The notes beneath the pieces are model-generated. The model was not told where the DNA came from. It made no database searches and saw only the letters and a list, made by a program, of their open reading frames with translations. Positions 17,765-26,154 of a stretch of 64,000 nucleotides of DNA are shown here, one piece after another. Source of the DNA: Sulfitobacter noctilucicola (GTDB taxonomy: Bacteria > Pseudomonadota > Alphaproteobacteria > Rhodobacterales > Rhodobacteraceae); contig NZ_JASD01000005.1 in assembly GCF_000622385.1 (NCBI RefSeq), positions 124,001 to 188,000 of the forward strand, written 5' to 3'. Positions within the stretch are counted from its first letter, which is position 1. Every line of letters starts with the position of its first letter. A program made the translations under genes and the position numbers.

Positions 17765-18166
17765 TCAGCCGCGCAGGCGGGACTGGTAGTTGTGCGCTTG
17801 CCAGTCGGCGCGGGCGAGCCACTGCTCGGATGGCTGACGGGCCGCGATCTCGTCCGTGACTTCGACCTCATCGAAACCTGAACGGCGTGCCATGGCATAT
17901 TGGTCCGCAATGATATGGCCATATGCACGAAGGCGTCCGGTGTAGCCGCGCAAACGCAAAGCGCGGGCAATGGTAAAGCCACGTCCATCCGCAGAAGAGG
18001 GAAAGTCGATGCGGATCATCTCGAGCGTACCGCTAAGGTCGATATCTTCCGGATGGGTATCGGAGCCAAAGTGGCGTGAGCGGCAGTCATTGGCCGCTTC
18101 AGTGGTGCAGTAGCCTTCGGTCCAGTCGTCGGCGACAAAGCCTGCGTCGGTGATAAGTTGTGTCAT
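17765..18166 (-). CDS. DUF934 family protein of the sulfite-reduction operon
   Basis: The 133-residue protein starts MTQLITDAGFVADDW with AGGAG seven bases upstream. The family hallmark is seen in the block IRIDFPSSADGRGFTIARALR followed by LRAYGHIIADQYAMARRSGFDEVEV. DUF934 proteins are regularly encoded with cysI/cysH in proteobacteria and are thought to be oxidoreductase-associated, but no biochemical role is established. Its ATG overlaps the cysH stop (ATGA), so it is translated from the same message. It is the last gene before the gap to fpr. Confidence 0.88.
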   Translation of the reverse strand: MTQLITDAGFVADDWTEGYCTTEAANDCRSRHFGSDTHPEDIDLSGTLEMIRIDFPSSADGRGFTIARALRLRGYTGRLRAYGHIIADQYAMARRSGFDEVEVTDEIAARQPSEQWLARADWQAHNYQSRLRG

Positions 18167-18954
18167 GATGATGCTCCTGAGCGGACGGCTTTGCCGTTTA
18201 CGAAATGAATGCCGCATTCGTCTTTGGGTTGGTCGCGCCAGCGACCCGCGCGAGGGTCCTCTCCGGGGGCGACCTGCGATGTGCAGGGTGCGCAACCGAT
18301 GGAAGGGTACCCGCGGGCAACCAACGGATGACGCGGTAGATTGTTTTCCTCGATGTAATCGGCCACATCCTGCGCCGACCAAAACGCCAGTGGATTTACC
18401 TTTACCCGCGATGTGCCGCCTTCTTCGGGCTCCTCAGTCTCGAAGTGTGGCAGCTGCGCCCTTGTGCCGGACTGGAAACGCTTGCGTCCGGTGATCCACC
18501 CGTCAAAGTTTTTCAGCGCTGCCTGAAGGGGCACCGTTTTGCGCAGCGCGCAGCAGGCGTCAGGATCAGTCCGGTGGAGCGTGCCATCGGGATCAGCCGC
18601 CGCGATGTCAGCGGCACGGATAACGGTAATCTTGGTCAATCCCAGCTTGCGCGCAACGTCCCGCTGATAGGCCAGCGTTTCAGGAAACAGCATCTCTGTG
18701 TCGATAAAGAGAACCGGAAGGTCCTTTTTCACACGCGCTGCAAGGTGCAGCAACGCCACGGATTCCGCCCCAAAGCTGGACACCAACGCAAGGTTTGGCA
18801 CCGCGCCAACCGCTGCACGCATCACATCATGCGCCGCGTGATGGCGCATCTGCACGTTAAGGCGTGCCACCGTTGACGCCTGTGGCCCGCCCGATGCTTC
18901 GGACGGTGCAGAAGCAGGCCCCAACGGGTGAAGTGGCGGCGTATCAAGCGGCAT
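18163..18954 (-). CDS. cysH: Assimilatory adenylyl-sulfate (APS) reductase
   Basis: The 263-residue enzyme reduces activated sulfate to sulfite. The cysteine pairs C134-C135 and C221/C224 (CCALRKT and GCAPCT) are the ligands of the [4Fe-4S] cluster that marks the APS-reducing type rather than the PAPS-only type. The catalytic cysteine C247 lies in DECGIH near the C-terminus, and KRFQSGTR forms part of the substrate site. It overlaps both neighbours: its start lies inside the end of cysI and its stop inside the DUF934 start. The first 25 residues are proline-rich and probably disordered. Confidence 0.93.
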   Translation of the reverse strand: MPLDTPPLHPLGPASAPSEASGGPQASTVARLNVQMRHHAAHDVMRAAVGAVPNLALVSSFGAESVALLHLAARVKKDLPVLFIDTEMLFPETLAYQRDVARKLGLTKITVIRAADIAAADPDGTLHRTDPDACCALRKTVPLQAALKNFDGWITGRKRFQSGTRAQLPHFETEEPEEGGTSRVKVNPLAFWSAQDVADYIEENNLPRHPLVARGYPSIGCAPCTSQVAPGEDPRAGRWRDQPKDECGIHFVNGKAVRSGASS

Positions 18955-20608
18955 TTGCTGCCGCTTCCGGATAGAGCGCCGCTTTGAACGGCGCGAGGCC
19001 GAGGCGACGGTATGTGTTCAGGAACGTCTCTGCCGGGCTGTCGCGCAAATCAAGATAGGCCATCACGATACGCTCCACCGCCGGAATGATTTCATCCGCA
19101 GAGAACCCCGGGCCGGCACGCTCTCCGATTTGAGCGTCTTCCGTGCCATCACCCCCCAGCGTGATCTGGTAGTTTTCAACGCCGGCACGGTCCAGACCAA
19201 GGATGCCGATATGACCCACATGGTGGTGCCCGCAGGCATTGATGCAGCCCGAGATTTTAATCTTGAGCGGACCGACCTCGTGCTCAAGCTTGAGCGCGTC
19301 GAAGTGGGTAGCAATCTCCTGCGCGATCGGGATGGATCGTGCTGTCGCAAGCGCGCAATAGTCCATGCCGGGGCATGCGATGATGTCGCTGATCAAGCCA
19401 ATGTTCGCCGTGCCCAGACCTTCGGCTTTGAGCGCGTAATAGACGGACGGCAAATCGCCCTTATGCACATGAGGCAGGATCACGTTCTGTTCGTGACTGA
19501 TGCGCAGTTCGTCATGGCCGTAGCGTTTAGCAAGCTGTGCCATTAAACGCATCTGGCGCGAGGTCGCATCGCCCGGCGTTTTGCCGTGCGCTTTCAGCGA
19601 AATCGAGACAATGGCGTAATCAGGGTTCTTGTGCGCCGCGATATTGGTGTCAGCCCAGCTGCGGAACAGCGGGTCGTGCTGATAGGTCGAGTGGTAGGGG
19701 GTCACGTCGCTTTTCACGAATGTCGGCGTGGCAAAGTCAGCCTCAATCCGCGCAAGCATCTGCTGGTCGATGCCGGTAAACTGTTCGCGGATCAGTTTGT
19801 AGCGTGAATCGACACGGGCACGAATATCTTCGATGCCGTTCTCGTGCACGGTGATCTTGATCCGTGCCTTGTATTTGTTGTCCCGGCGGCCAAGCAGGTT
19901 ATAGACGCTGACGATGGCTTCAAGCGTGGGCAGCAGGTCCTCCTGGCTGACGAACTCATAAAGCACCTTGCCGATCATGGGCGTGCGACCAAGGCCGCCG
20001 CCGACAATCACCTTGAAGCCGAGTGTACCGTCCTTTTCGACAATTTGCAGACCGATATCATGCGCTTTGATTACCGCTCGGTCTGCTGCCGCCCCTGTGA
20101 CCGCGACCTTGAACTTGCGGGGCAGGAACTGGAATTCGGGGTGGTCCGTGGACCACTGGCGGATCAGCTCTGCAACGGGCCGCGGGTCGGCGACCTCATC
20201 GGCAGCAGCACCGGCAAAATGGTCGGCAGTGACGTTGCGGATTGTGTTTCCGGACGTCTGGATTGCGTGCATGTTCACTTCGGCCAACGCATCAAGCATA
20301 TCCGGCACATCGCGCAGCTCCGGCCAGTTATACTGGATGTTCTGGCGTGTCGTGAAATGGCCATAGCCCTTGTCCCACCTGTCCGCGATATCCGCAAGCT
20401 TTTCCATCTGGCGGCTGTTGAGCGTGCCATACGGGATCGCCACACGCAGCATGTAGGCGTGCAATTGCAGATAGAGACCGTTCATCAGACGCAAAGGTTT
20501 GAACTCGTCTTCTGTCAGCGAACCGTCAATGCGGCGCTCGACCTGAGCGCGGAATTGTGCGTTGCGCTCTTTGAGGAACGCGTCATCGAAATCTGTATAG
20601 TGGTACAT
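18944..20608 (-). CDS. cysI: Nitrite/sulfite reductase haemoprotein (sulfite reductase)
   Basis: The 554-residue enzyme makes sulfide from sulfite by a six-electron reduction. The siroheme/[4Fe-4S] ligands are seen as CPGMDYC and, after KIKISGC, the second pair in GCINACGHHHVGH. Two ferredoxin-like half domains are recognisable (N-terminal LQLHAYMLRVAIPYGTL and TTRQNIQYNW). Genomic company with cysG and cysH argues for sulfite rather than nitrite. No cysJ-type flavoprotein lies nearby, so ferredoxin is the likely donor. The ATG at 20608 overlaps the stop of DUF2849 by one base. Confidence 0.93.
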   Translation of the reverse strand: MYHYTDFDDAFLKERNAQFRAQVERRIDGSLTEDEFKPLRLMNGLYLQLHAYMLRVAIPYGTLNSRQMEKLADIADRWDKGYGHFTTRQNIQYNWPELRDVPDMLDALAEVNMHAIQTSGNTIRNVTADHFAGAAADEVADPRPVAELIRQWSTDHPEFQFLPRKFKVAVTGAAADRAVIKAHDIGLQIVEKDGTLGFKVIVGGGLGRTPMIGKVLYEFVSQEDLLPTLEAIVSVYNLLGRRDNKYKARIKITVHENGIEDIRARVDSRYKLIREQFTGIDQQMLARIEADFATPTFVKSDVTPYHSTYQHDPLFRSWADTNIAAHKNPDYAIVSISLKAHGKTPGDATSRQMRLMAQLAKRYGHDELRISHEQNVILPHVHKGDLPSVYYALKAEGLGTANIGLISDIIACPGMDYCALATARSIPIAQEIATHFDALKLEHEVGPLKIKISGCINACGHHHVGHIGILGLDRAGVENYQITLGGDGTEDAQIGERAGPGFSADEIIPAVERIVMAYLDLRDSPAETFLNTYRRLGLAPFKAALYPEAAANAA

Positions 20609-20919
20609 CAGAGTTGCTCCTGCTGGGGGGCTTCTTGTTTGCCATGAATGTAGTTGGACGGGCCTTTGGCACGAAATGCCTCGCGGAAATGGACCGGCAC
20701 AGGAACACCATCCTGAACATCGACATCGGCCAGATAGACACCAACGACAGTGTCGACCTGCGCGGAAGCCTCAATCAACCGCAGATCGGCGTCTGCCTCG
20801 TCGGTCAGAACATCGGCCTGCGACAAATCGCGGGTCCAGCCATCGGCACTCAGATAGATGACATCGCCTTCAAGAAGAGCGTTGGCAGTGACAACTTTGG
20901 GGGTAAAAGGCTTGGGCAT
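20608..20919 (-). CDS. DUF2849 family protein
   Basis: The 103-residue protein begins MPKPFTPKVVTANALLEGDVIYL and has no signal peptide or membrane segment. DUF2849 proteins sit between cysG and cysI in alphaproteobacteria, as here, and have no assigned activity. The conserved-looking N-terminal strand pattern (TANALLEGDVIYLSADGWTRDL) suggests a small beta-rich domain. It overlaps cysG at TAATG and cysI by one base, so expression is tightly coupled. A role in siroheme delivery or sulfite reductase assembly is plausible but unproven. Confidence 0.87.
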   Translation of the reverse strand: MPKPFTPKVVTANALLEGDVIYLSADGWTRDLSQADVLTDEADADLRLIEASAQVDTVVGVYLADVDVQDGVPVPVHFREAFRAKGPSNYIHGKQEAPQQEQL

Positions 20920-22313
20920 TATGCCATCTCCTCAAGCGGAATTTCCGTGACTGTTTGTAGGGCTGCACGTGGCGCAAGACCGTAAAGAGTAAGGGCTGGG
21001 CCGGTCATGTTTGCCTCTGCAAGATCTTCCGCCATCCGGTTGAGCGTCGTTTCAAGGACGCGTTGCTCGGGGCGGGATGCGTTCTCGATTACGGTGACGG
21101 GTGTTGCTCTGTCTGCGCCGTGCATCAGAAGACGGCCTTGCACAAAGCGGGCTGACTTCTTGCCCATATAGATGGCTGCGACTTCGCCCTGTCGGGCAAG
21201 CTGCGCCCAGTCATGATCTGCAAAGCCTTTCATGTCGTGGCCGGTAAGAAAACGAACGGAGGCATTGCGGCCACGGCGGGTGAGTGACTGACCGATAGAG
21301 GCAACTGCTGCAGAAGCCGCAGTGATGCCCGGCACGATATGCCAGCCGATCCCATGCACGTCGATGGCTTCGATTTCCTCGTCCAGCCGCCCGAACACCG
21401 TGGCGTCGCCGGATTTCAGCCGAACAATCTGCGCACCTGTCTGGGCATGCTCAACCAGCAGCGCATTGATAGTCTCCTGGCTTGTAGACGGGCCAAAGCC
21501 TTCTTTGCCAACGTCAATCATCACCGCTTCGCGCCGTGCCAGTTCCAGAATTTCGGGGGAAATCAGGCGGTCGTAGATTACCACGTCTGCCTCATCCAAT
21601 GCGCGACGGGCTTTCAGTGTAAGCAGTTCGGGATCACCCGGACCGCCGCCGACGAATGCCACGTGGCCGTCACGGGCGGTTCTGGTCTTGTGGCTCTCGA
21701 GCAGAGCGTCGAGCGCGGGGCGCACATGTTCTTCGCCCTCTGTCATCGCCTTCGGGCCGGAATTAAAGTAATAGTCCCGCCAGAAATCGCGGCGGGCACG
21801 TCCGAATGGCAGCGCGTAGGACGCCGTGCGAAAGGCTTTGCCGATCCGCGCCAGTGTGCCCAATGACTGCGGCAAACGCTCTTCGAGATCCGCCTTAATG
21901 GCACGTGCGAGGACAGGCGCTGCGCCTTCGGTGCCAATCGCGATGGTGACAGGATCACGGTCAACGATGGCAGGTGTGATGAACTGGCTGTCGCCCAGAT
22001 TGTCGACGATATTCACCAATGCGCCTTCTGCACGTGCAATCGCGGCTGTGCGCTTGTCTTCAGCATCGTCTTCGTTCGCACCGTAAAACAGCGCAGCACA
22101 GATGGTATCGCCATGGTCGAAGGTACGGCGTACAAGTGTGAGCTTGCCTGTAGCGGCCCATGTTGTGATCTCGGTCGCTGGATGCGCTGCAAACACGGTG
22201 ATGCGCGCAGAGGATTTCATCAGGATGCGCAGCTTTGAGAGTGCTGCATCGCCGCCGCCACTGACCACGATGCGCCGTCCTGCGGTGGCGAGGAAGATGG
22301 GAAAGTGATCCAT
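20919..22313 (-). CDS. cysG: Siroheme synthase
   Basis: The 464-residue multifunctional enzyme makes siroheme for sulfite reductase. The N-terminal precorrin-2 dehydrogenase/ferrochelatase part shows the NAD-binding glycine motif VSGGGDAALSKLRILMK, and the C-terminal uroporphyrinogen-III methyltransferase part (from about residue 215) shows FVGGGPGDPELLTLKA, DVVIYDRLIS and VPGITAASAAVASIG. It is the promoter-proximal gene of the sulfite-reduction operon, whose regulator is probably the divergent Lrp-type gene. The N-terminal domain is somewhat divergent, but key motifs remain. Confidence 0.94.
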   Translation of the reverse strand: MDHFPIFLATAGRRIVVSGGGDAALSKLRILMKSSARITVFAAHPATEITTWAATGKLTLVRRTFDHGDTICAALFYGANEDDAEDKRTAAIARAEGALVNIVDNLGDSQFITPAIVDRDPVTIAIGTEGAAPVLARAIKADLEERLPQSLGTLARIGKAFRTASYALPFGRARRDFWRDYYFNSGPKAMTEGEEHVRPALDALLESHKTRTARDGHVAFVGGGPGDPELLTLKARRALDEADVVIYDRLISPEILELARREAVMIDVGKEGFGPSTSQETINALLVEHAQTGAQIVRLKSGDATVFGRLDEEIEAIDVHGIGWHIVPGITAASAAVASIGQSLTRRGRNASVRFLTGHDMKGFADHDWAQLARQGEVAAIYMGKKSARFVQGRLLMHGADRATPVTVIENASRPEQRVLETTLNRMAEDLAEANMTGPALTLYGLAPRAALQTVTEIPLEEMA

Positions 22314-22350
22314 AGCGTGCGTGCTCCGTAAGCGTTGGCGTGACCTTGTA

Positions 22351-22370
22351 TATAGGAAATTATTCCGATA
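22351..22370. promoter_or_regulatory. Palindromic candidate operator between cysG and the Lrp-type gene
   Basis: The 20-bp stretch has GGAA and TTCC arms around an AT-rich centre, with TAT and ATA at the outer ends. It lies in the 146-bp divergent region, 37 bp before cysG and about 90 bp before the Lrp-type gene. Lrp/AsnC proteins bind such AT-centred palindromes, and divergent regulators often bind here, but binding is inferred only. Confidence 0.4.
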
Positions 22371-22459
22371 TTGCGCCAGTAGACTTGCCAGATAAGGACG
22401 TTTGTTCCCGATGTGCTGCGAGCTAGAACTATTGACCCAGGAGAGAGGGGGAAAGCGAA

Positions 22460-22921
22460 ATGAATGTCCGGATTGACGAGACGGATCGGAAAATTCTGGC
22501 GGAGCTGCAGCGTGATGCCAGTCAATCGCTGGATGAAATTGCCAAGCAGGTAGGCTCCTCCAAGACGCCGGTGTGGAACCGGATTCGTAAGTTAAAAGAG
22601 GCAGGGGTGATCGGTCAGCAGACTGTGATGCTTGATGCCGAAGCCTTGGGGTTTGAGGCGTGTTTCTTTGTCCTGATCCGCACCTCAGAGCATGACGCGG
22701 ACTGGCAGGCTCGTTTTCTCAAGGCGTTGCAGGACCGTGCAGAAGTGCAAGAAGCGCACCGGCTGGCGGGCGACATCGACTATATCCTCAAGGTGCGTGT
22801 TGCGAATGCACGTGCTTATGATGTCTTCTATCAGGCGCTTATTTCCGAGGTGCGTGTACACAACGTGACAGCGCTCCTGTCGATGGAGGAAATCAAGTCG
22901 ACGGTCATGCTCCCGCTGTGA
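22460..22921 (+). CDS. Lrp/AsnC family transcriptional regulator
   Basis: The 153-residue protein has an N-terminal winged helix-turn-helix (IDETDRKILAELQRDASQSL and GSSKTPVWNRIRKLKEAGVI) and a C-terminal RAM ligand-binding domain (ACFFVLIRT, VQEAHRLAGDIDYILKV, ALLSMEEIKSTVMLPL). Such proteins sense amino acids and form octamers that wrap DNA. It is transcribed away from cysG, and this arrangement suggests it controls the sulfite-reduction operon, probably in response to a sulfur amino acid or a sulfonate-derived compound. The ligand is unknown. Confidence 0.92.
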   Translation: MNVRIDETDRKILAELQRDASQSLDEIAKQVGSSKTPVWNRIRKLKEAGVIGQQTVMLDAEALGFEACFFVLIRTSEHDADWQARFLKALQDRAEVQEAHRLAGDIDYILKVRVANARAYDVFYQALISEVRVHNVTALLSMEEIKSTVMLPL

Positions 22922-22938
22922 TGGAGTGATCCGAAGGC

Positions 22939-22962
22939 CGCGCTTAGGCGCGATTACTTTTT
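22939..22962 (+). terminator. Terminator after the Lrp-type gene
   Basis: CGCGC (22939-22943) pairs with GCGCG (22948-22952) around TTAG, and five T residues follow after ATTAC. The stem is short, so confidence is moderate. Confidence 0.5.
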
Positions 22963-23153
22963 AAGGTGCGTATGGGATACGTGAGCCCATGACGTGATGT
23001 CAGCGCGGTTGGTGCGGCGGTTCGTTTTTTTGCTGAGACGGTGTTCAGGGCGCAGTGCGTCCTGAACGACCTTCACCGAGTTTTCATGCAAAACCGAGCG
23101 GCCTCAAGGACAAGCTAATCAGAGATTGGTCGCCTTGCGATCCTTGACCCCGC

Positions 23154-24341
23154 TCAGCTTCGCGGGTCGATCATCAGCCGGTCGAGTTTGTGAAAGTGGT
23201 AGCTGTCGGCGTACTGTGGTGCGGCAGCAAGGGTCATATTAGGCAGTCGCGCAAAAAGCGCGGGCAGGGCTGTTTGAAGCTCAAGCCGTGCCAGCGGGGC
23301 ACCGACGCAAAAATGGATACCGCCGCCGAAGGCCGCGTGGGGATTGGGCTGGCGCGCAGGCTCAAACCTGTCGGGGGTGTCATACAAAGCCGGATCGCGG
23401 CCCGCCGCCCCGAGGATGAGCGCGATTTCCTGATCTTTGGCCAAGGAGAAGCTGCCGAAATCAATGTTCTCTTTGGCGAAACGCGTGAACATGTGGAGCG
23501 GCGGGTCATAGCGCAACAGCTCTTCCACTGTTGCGGCGATCCTGTCGGGGGCAAGTGCTGCGGCGGGTGTCCCATGCTCCAACAGACATTTCACCGTGTT
23601 CCCAAGGCTGTGTACCGTCGCCTCATGCCCTGCATTCAATAGCAGAATGCAGGTGCCAATCAGTTCATCGGTCGAGAGCTTTTCGCCATCCTGTTCTGCG
23701 CTGATTAATTCGGTAATCAGATCGTCACGCGGATCATTTCGCCGCGCGTCGATGTAGCTTTCCAGGAACATGGTGAAAGCCTTGCTCGCGGCATTGGCTG
23801 CTTCTTCTGTGGTGCGTGTGCGGCCTGCTTGATACATGGCGACCATAGCGTTCGACCAAGCCAGCAAATCGTCGGACATCTCTTCGGGCACACCCAGAAG
23901 ACGTGCGATAATGCGCACCGGCAATTGCGTGCAGAAAGCGGGGATCAGATCGAAGGGGCTGTCAGGCAACGTGTCGAGAAGTTCTGCTGTGACCGCTTCG
24001 ATGTCCGGCGTCAGACCTGCGATGCGGCGCGAGGTGAACGCTCTGACAACCAAAGACCGGAGGCGGGTATGATGGGGCGGCTCCATGTCGAGCATCGAGG
24101 CCGCTTCAACCTTTGCCCAGTTGCGCAGATGATCGGGGACCGGCGTGGTTGCAGAGGCGGGTTTTGCGCGCCCCAACCGCCGGTCGCGCAACAACGCCTG
24201 AACCGTGGCGGCGTCAAAGACCGCCAGCATGCCGTAGTCTTCCCACCAGCCAACGGGTCCAACCGCGCGGGCCCGTGCGTAGGCGGTGTAGGGGTCCTGT
24301 ACAAAATCGGGGTCGAGAGGTGAGAGCGATAAGTGGTGCAT
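23154..24341 (-). CDS. Cytochrome P450
   Basis: The 395-residue haem-thiolate monooxygenase shows the class's three landmarks: I-helix LLLNAGHEATVHSLGN, K-helix EELLRY (ExxR), and the haem-binding loop FGGGIHFCVGAPLARLE with the axial cysteine. The soluble bacterial type is likely, with no membrane anchor. The ATG at 24341 (MHHLSLSPLDPDF) was preferred to the extended frame from 24428, which runs into the promoter region of dctB. No ferredoxin or reductase gene is adjacent, so it is an orphan and its substrate cannot be predicted. It is divergent from dctB with 58 bp between starts. Confidence 0.94.
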   Translation of the reverse strand: MHHLSLSPLDPDFVQDPYTAYARARAVGPVGWWEDYGMLAVFDAATVQALLRDRRLGRAKPASATTPVPDHLRNWAKVEAASMLDMEPPHHTRLRSLVVRAFTSRRIAGLTPDIEAVTAELLDTLPDSPFDLIPAFCTQLPVRIIARLLGVPEEMSDDLLAWSNAMVAMYQAGRTRTTEEAANAASKAFTMFLESYIDARRNDPRDDLITELISAEQDGEKLSTDELIGTCILLLNAGHEATVHSLGNTVKCLLEHGTPAAALAPDRIAATVEELLRYDPPLHMFTRFAKENIDFGSFSLAKDQEIALILGAAGRDPALYDTPDRFEPARQPNPHAAFGGGIHFCVGAPLARLELQTALPALFARLPNMTLAAAPQYADSYHFHKLDRLMIDPRS

Positions 24342-24399
24342 GGCGCATCCAAACCCAAAGGCTCTGGCCAAGGCAAGAGCGGTCAGGCACTCTGACCCT

Positions 24400-26154
24400 A
24401 TGACACGAGAAGTTCGACAACGCGGCACACTTGTGCTGGCCTTTCTTGGGATTGTGGTGATCCTTGCCGGTGGCGTCTGGCGGTATGCCTATCACACAGG
24501 ACTTGATTTGCTGGCCGCGCGTGGCGATGCGGATCTGGCACTGGCGGGGGACCGGTTGGTGGGGCAATTGCAGCGGTACCGCGACCTTGCCGTCCTTATG
24601 TCGGATCACCCTGTGGTCCGGCTTGCGGCGCGCCGCGGGGCGGGCGAGGGGGCGCGCGATTTGCTATTGGATGTGGCGGACAAATCAGCTGCGTTGGACG
24701 TATTGGTTTTGTCGTCGGACGGACGCATCGCGGTATCGGCCTCTGATAGTGCGCCGCGCGATTTGGGTGGGTTCCCACTTGTAGAGCGGGCGCTGCGTGG
24801 TGCGTTGGGGTGGGGACATGGACCCGCAGAGCCGTTGACGAAACGGGCGTTCTTTCACGCAGCACCGGTGTTCGGCGAAGGCGGGCGCGTGCAGGGCGCG
24901 GTTGTTGTGATCACCGACCTCAACGGGATCGACTATAATTGGCGCGGCACCAATCCGGCTGCGTTCTTTACCGACACAAGCGGCGAGGTCTATATCGCTA
25001 ACAGGTCAGAGCTTTTGTTCTGGAAGCGGCCCGAAGGTGCCGCCGGGCTGATTCCACCGCAAGGGGACGCGCCTGCATTCTCGTCTCATATGGTCGGACG
25101 CCACGAAATTTGGAACCTTGGCTGGGGACCTTACCTGCCGGGAGAGGCCTTGCACATGACCCGCGACTTGCCCGTAATCGGCATGACCGGAGAAGTTCTG
25201 CTTGATGTGACGCAAACCCGCGCGTTGGCTTTTGCACAAGCCGCTGCCGTGGCTGCGCTCTGCCTTGCTTTTGGCTCGCTCCTGTTTTTCGCTTCCGAAC
25301 GTCGAAGAACACTGACAGCAGCAAATGCACGGTTGGAGCAGCGGGTCGCAAAGCGGACCGTTGCTCTGAGCGAGACCAACGCAAAACTGATGGCAGAGGC
25401 GGCGGAGCGCGAGGAGGCACAGGCGGCCTTGCGGCGTGCACAGGACGATTTGGTTCAGGCAGGCAAGCTGAGCGCGTTGGGGCAGATGTCGGCGGGCATC
25501 AGTCACGAGCTGAACCAGCCCCTGATGGCAATTCGGTCATTTGCGGAAAACGCTGTGCAGTTTCTTGAACGTGGCAAGGAGGATCGGGTGGGAGAGAACC
25601 TCACGCGGATTTCACAAATGTCGCAGCGGATGGCGCGGATTATCCAGAACCTGCGGGCCTTTGCCCGTCAGGAGGAAATCGCGCAAGACCGCATCGACCT
25701 TGCTGGTGTATTGCAGACGGCGATGGACTTGACCCGCGGACACAGGGAGGCCGCTGGCGTCGAGTTGATTTGGCAGCCTTTGCCAAAAAGCGTATTGGTG
25801 CGCGGCGGCGAAGTACGTTTGGGACAGGTTTTTGTAAATTTGATCACCAATGCGGTCGACGCCATGGCGCAAAGCCCGCAAAAGGTGCTTCATATCAGTG
25901 TTGAGCAGTCAGAAAACGTGACAGTACACTTTGCCGATAGCGGACCAGGGATTGAGATGCCTGATAAGGTGTTTGACCCGTTCTACACCACAAAGAAAGT
26001 CGGAGAGACAAGCGGCATGGGGCTGGGGCTGTCGATCAGCTATGGTATCGTGCAGAGTTTTGGTGGACAGATCAAAGGTACGAATGCCCACGATGGCGGC
26101 GCTGTGTTCACCGTCACGCTTGAAACCGCGATGCCTGCGGAGGTTGCAGCATGA
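24400..26154 (+). CDS. dctB: C4-dicarboxylate sensor histidine kinase DctB
   Basis: The 584-residue membrane kinase has two transmembrane helices (about residues 10-28 and 266-288) that bracket a periplasmic double-PAS-like sensor region (for example LALAGDRLVGQLQRYRDLAVLM and NRSELLFWKRPEG). A coiled-coil linker leads to the dimerisation/phosphoacceptor motif SHELNQPLMAIRSFAENA and a HATPase domain (NLITNAVDAM, DSGPGI, GMGLGLSI). The ATG at 24400 was selected because the longer frame lacks family resemblance. It overlaps dctD by four bases, and dctPQM lies behind, so it probably senses dicarboxylates outside the cell and drives that TRAP system. Confidence 0.92.
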   Translation: MTREVRQRGTLVLAFLGIVVILAGGVWRYAYHTGLDLLAARGDADLALAGDRLVGQLQRYRDLAVLMSDHPVVRLAARRGAGEGARDLLLDVADKSAALDVLVLSSDGRIAVSASDSAPRDLGGFPLVERALRGALGWGHGPAEPLTKRAFFHAAPVFGEGGRVQGAVVVITDLNGIDYNWRGTNPAAFFTDTSGEVYIANRSELLFWKRPEGAAGLIPPQGDAPAFSSHMVGRHEIWNLGWGPYLPGEALHMTRDLPVIGMTGEVLLDVTQTRALAFAQAAAVAALCLAFGSLLFFASERRRTLTAANARLEQRVAKRTVALSETNAKLMAEAAEREEAQAALRRAQDDLVQAGKLSALGQMSAGISHELNQPLMAIRSFAENAVQFLERGKEDRVGENLTRISQMSQRMARIIQNLRAFARQEEIAQDRIDLAGVLQTAMDLTRGHREAAGVELIWQPLPKSVLVRGGEVRLGQVFVNLITNAVDAMAQSPQKVLHISVEQSENVTVHFADSGPGIEMPDKVFDPFYTTKKVGETSGMGLGLSISYGIVQSFGGQIKGTNAHDGGAVFTVTLETAMPAEVAA

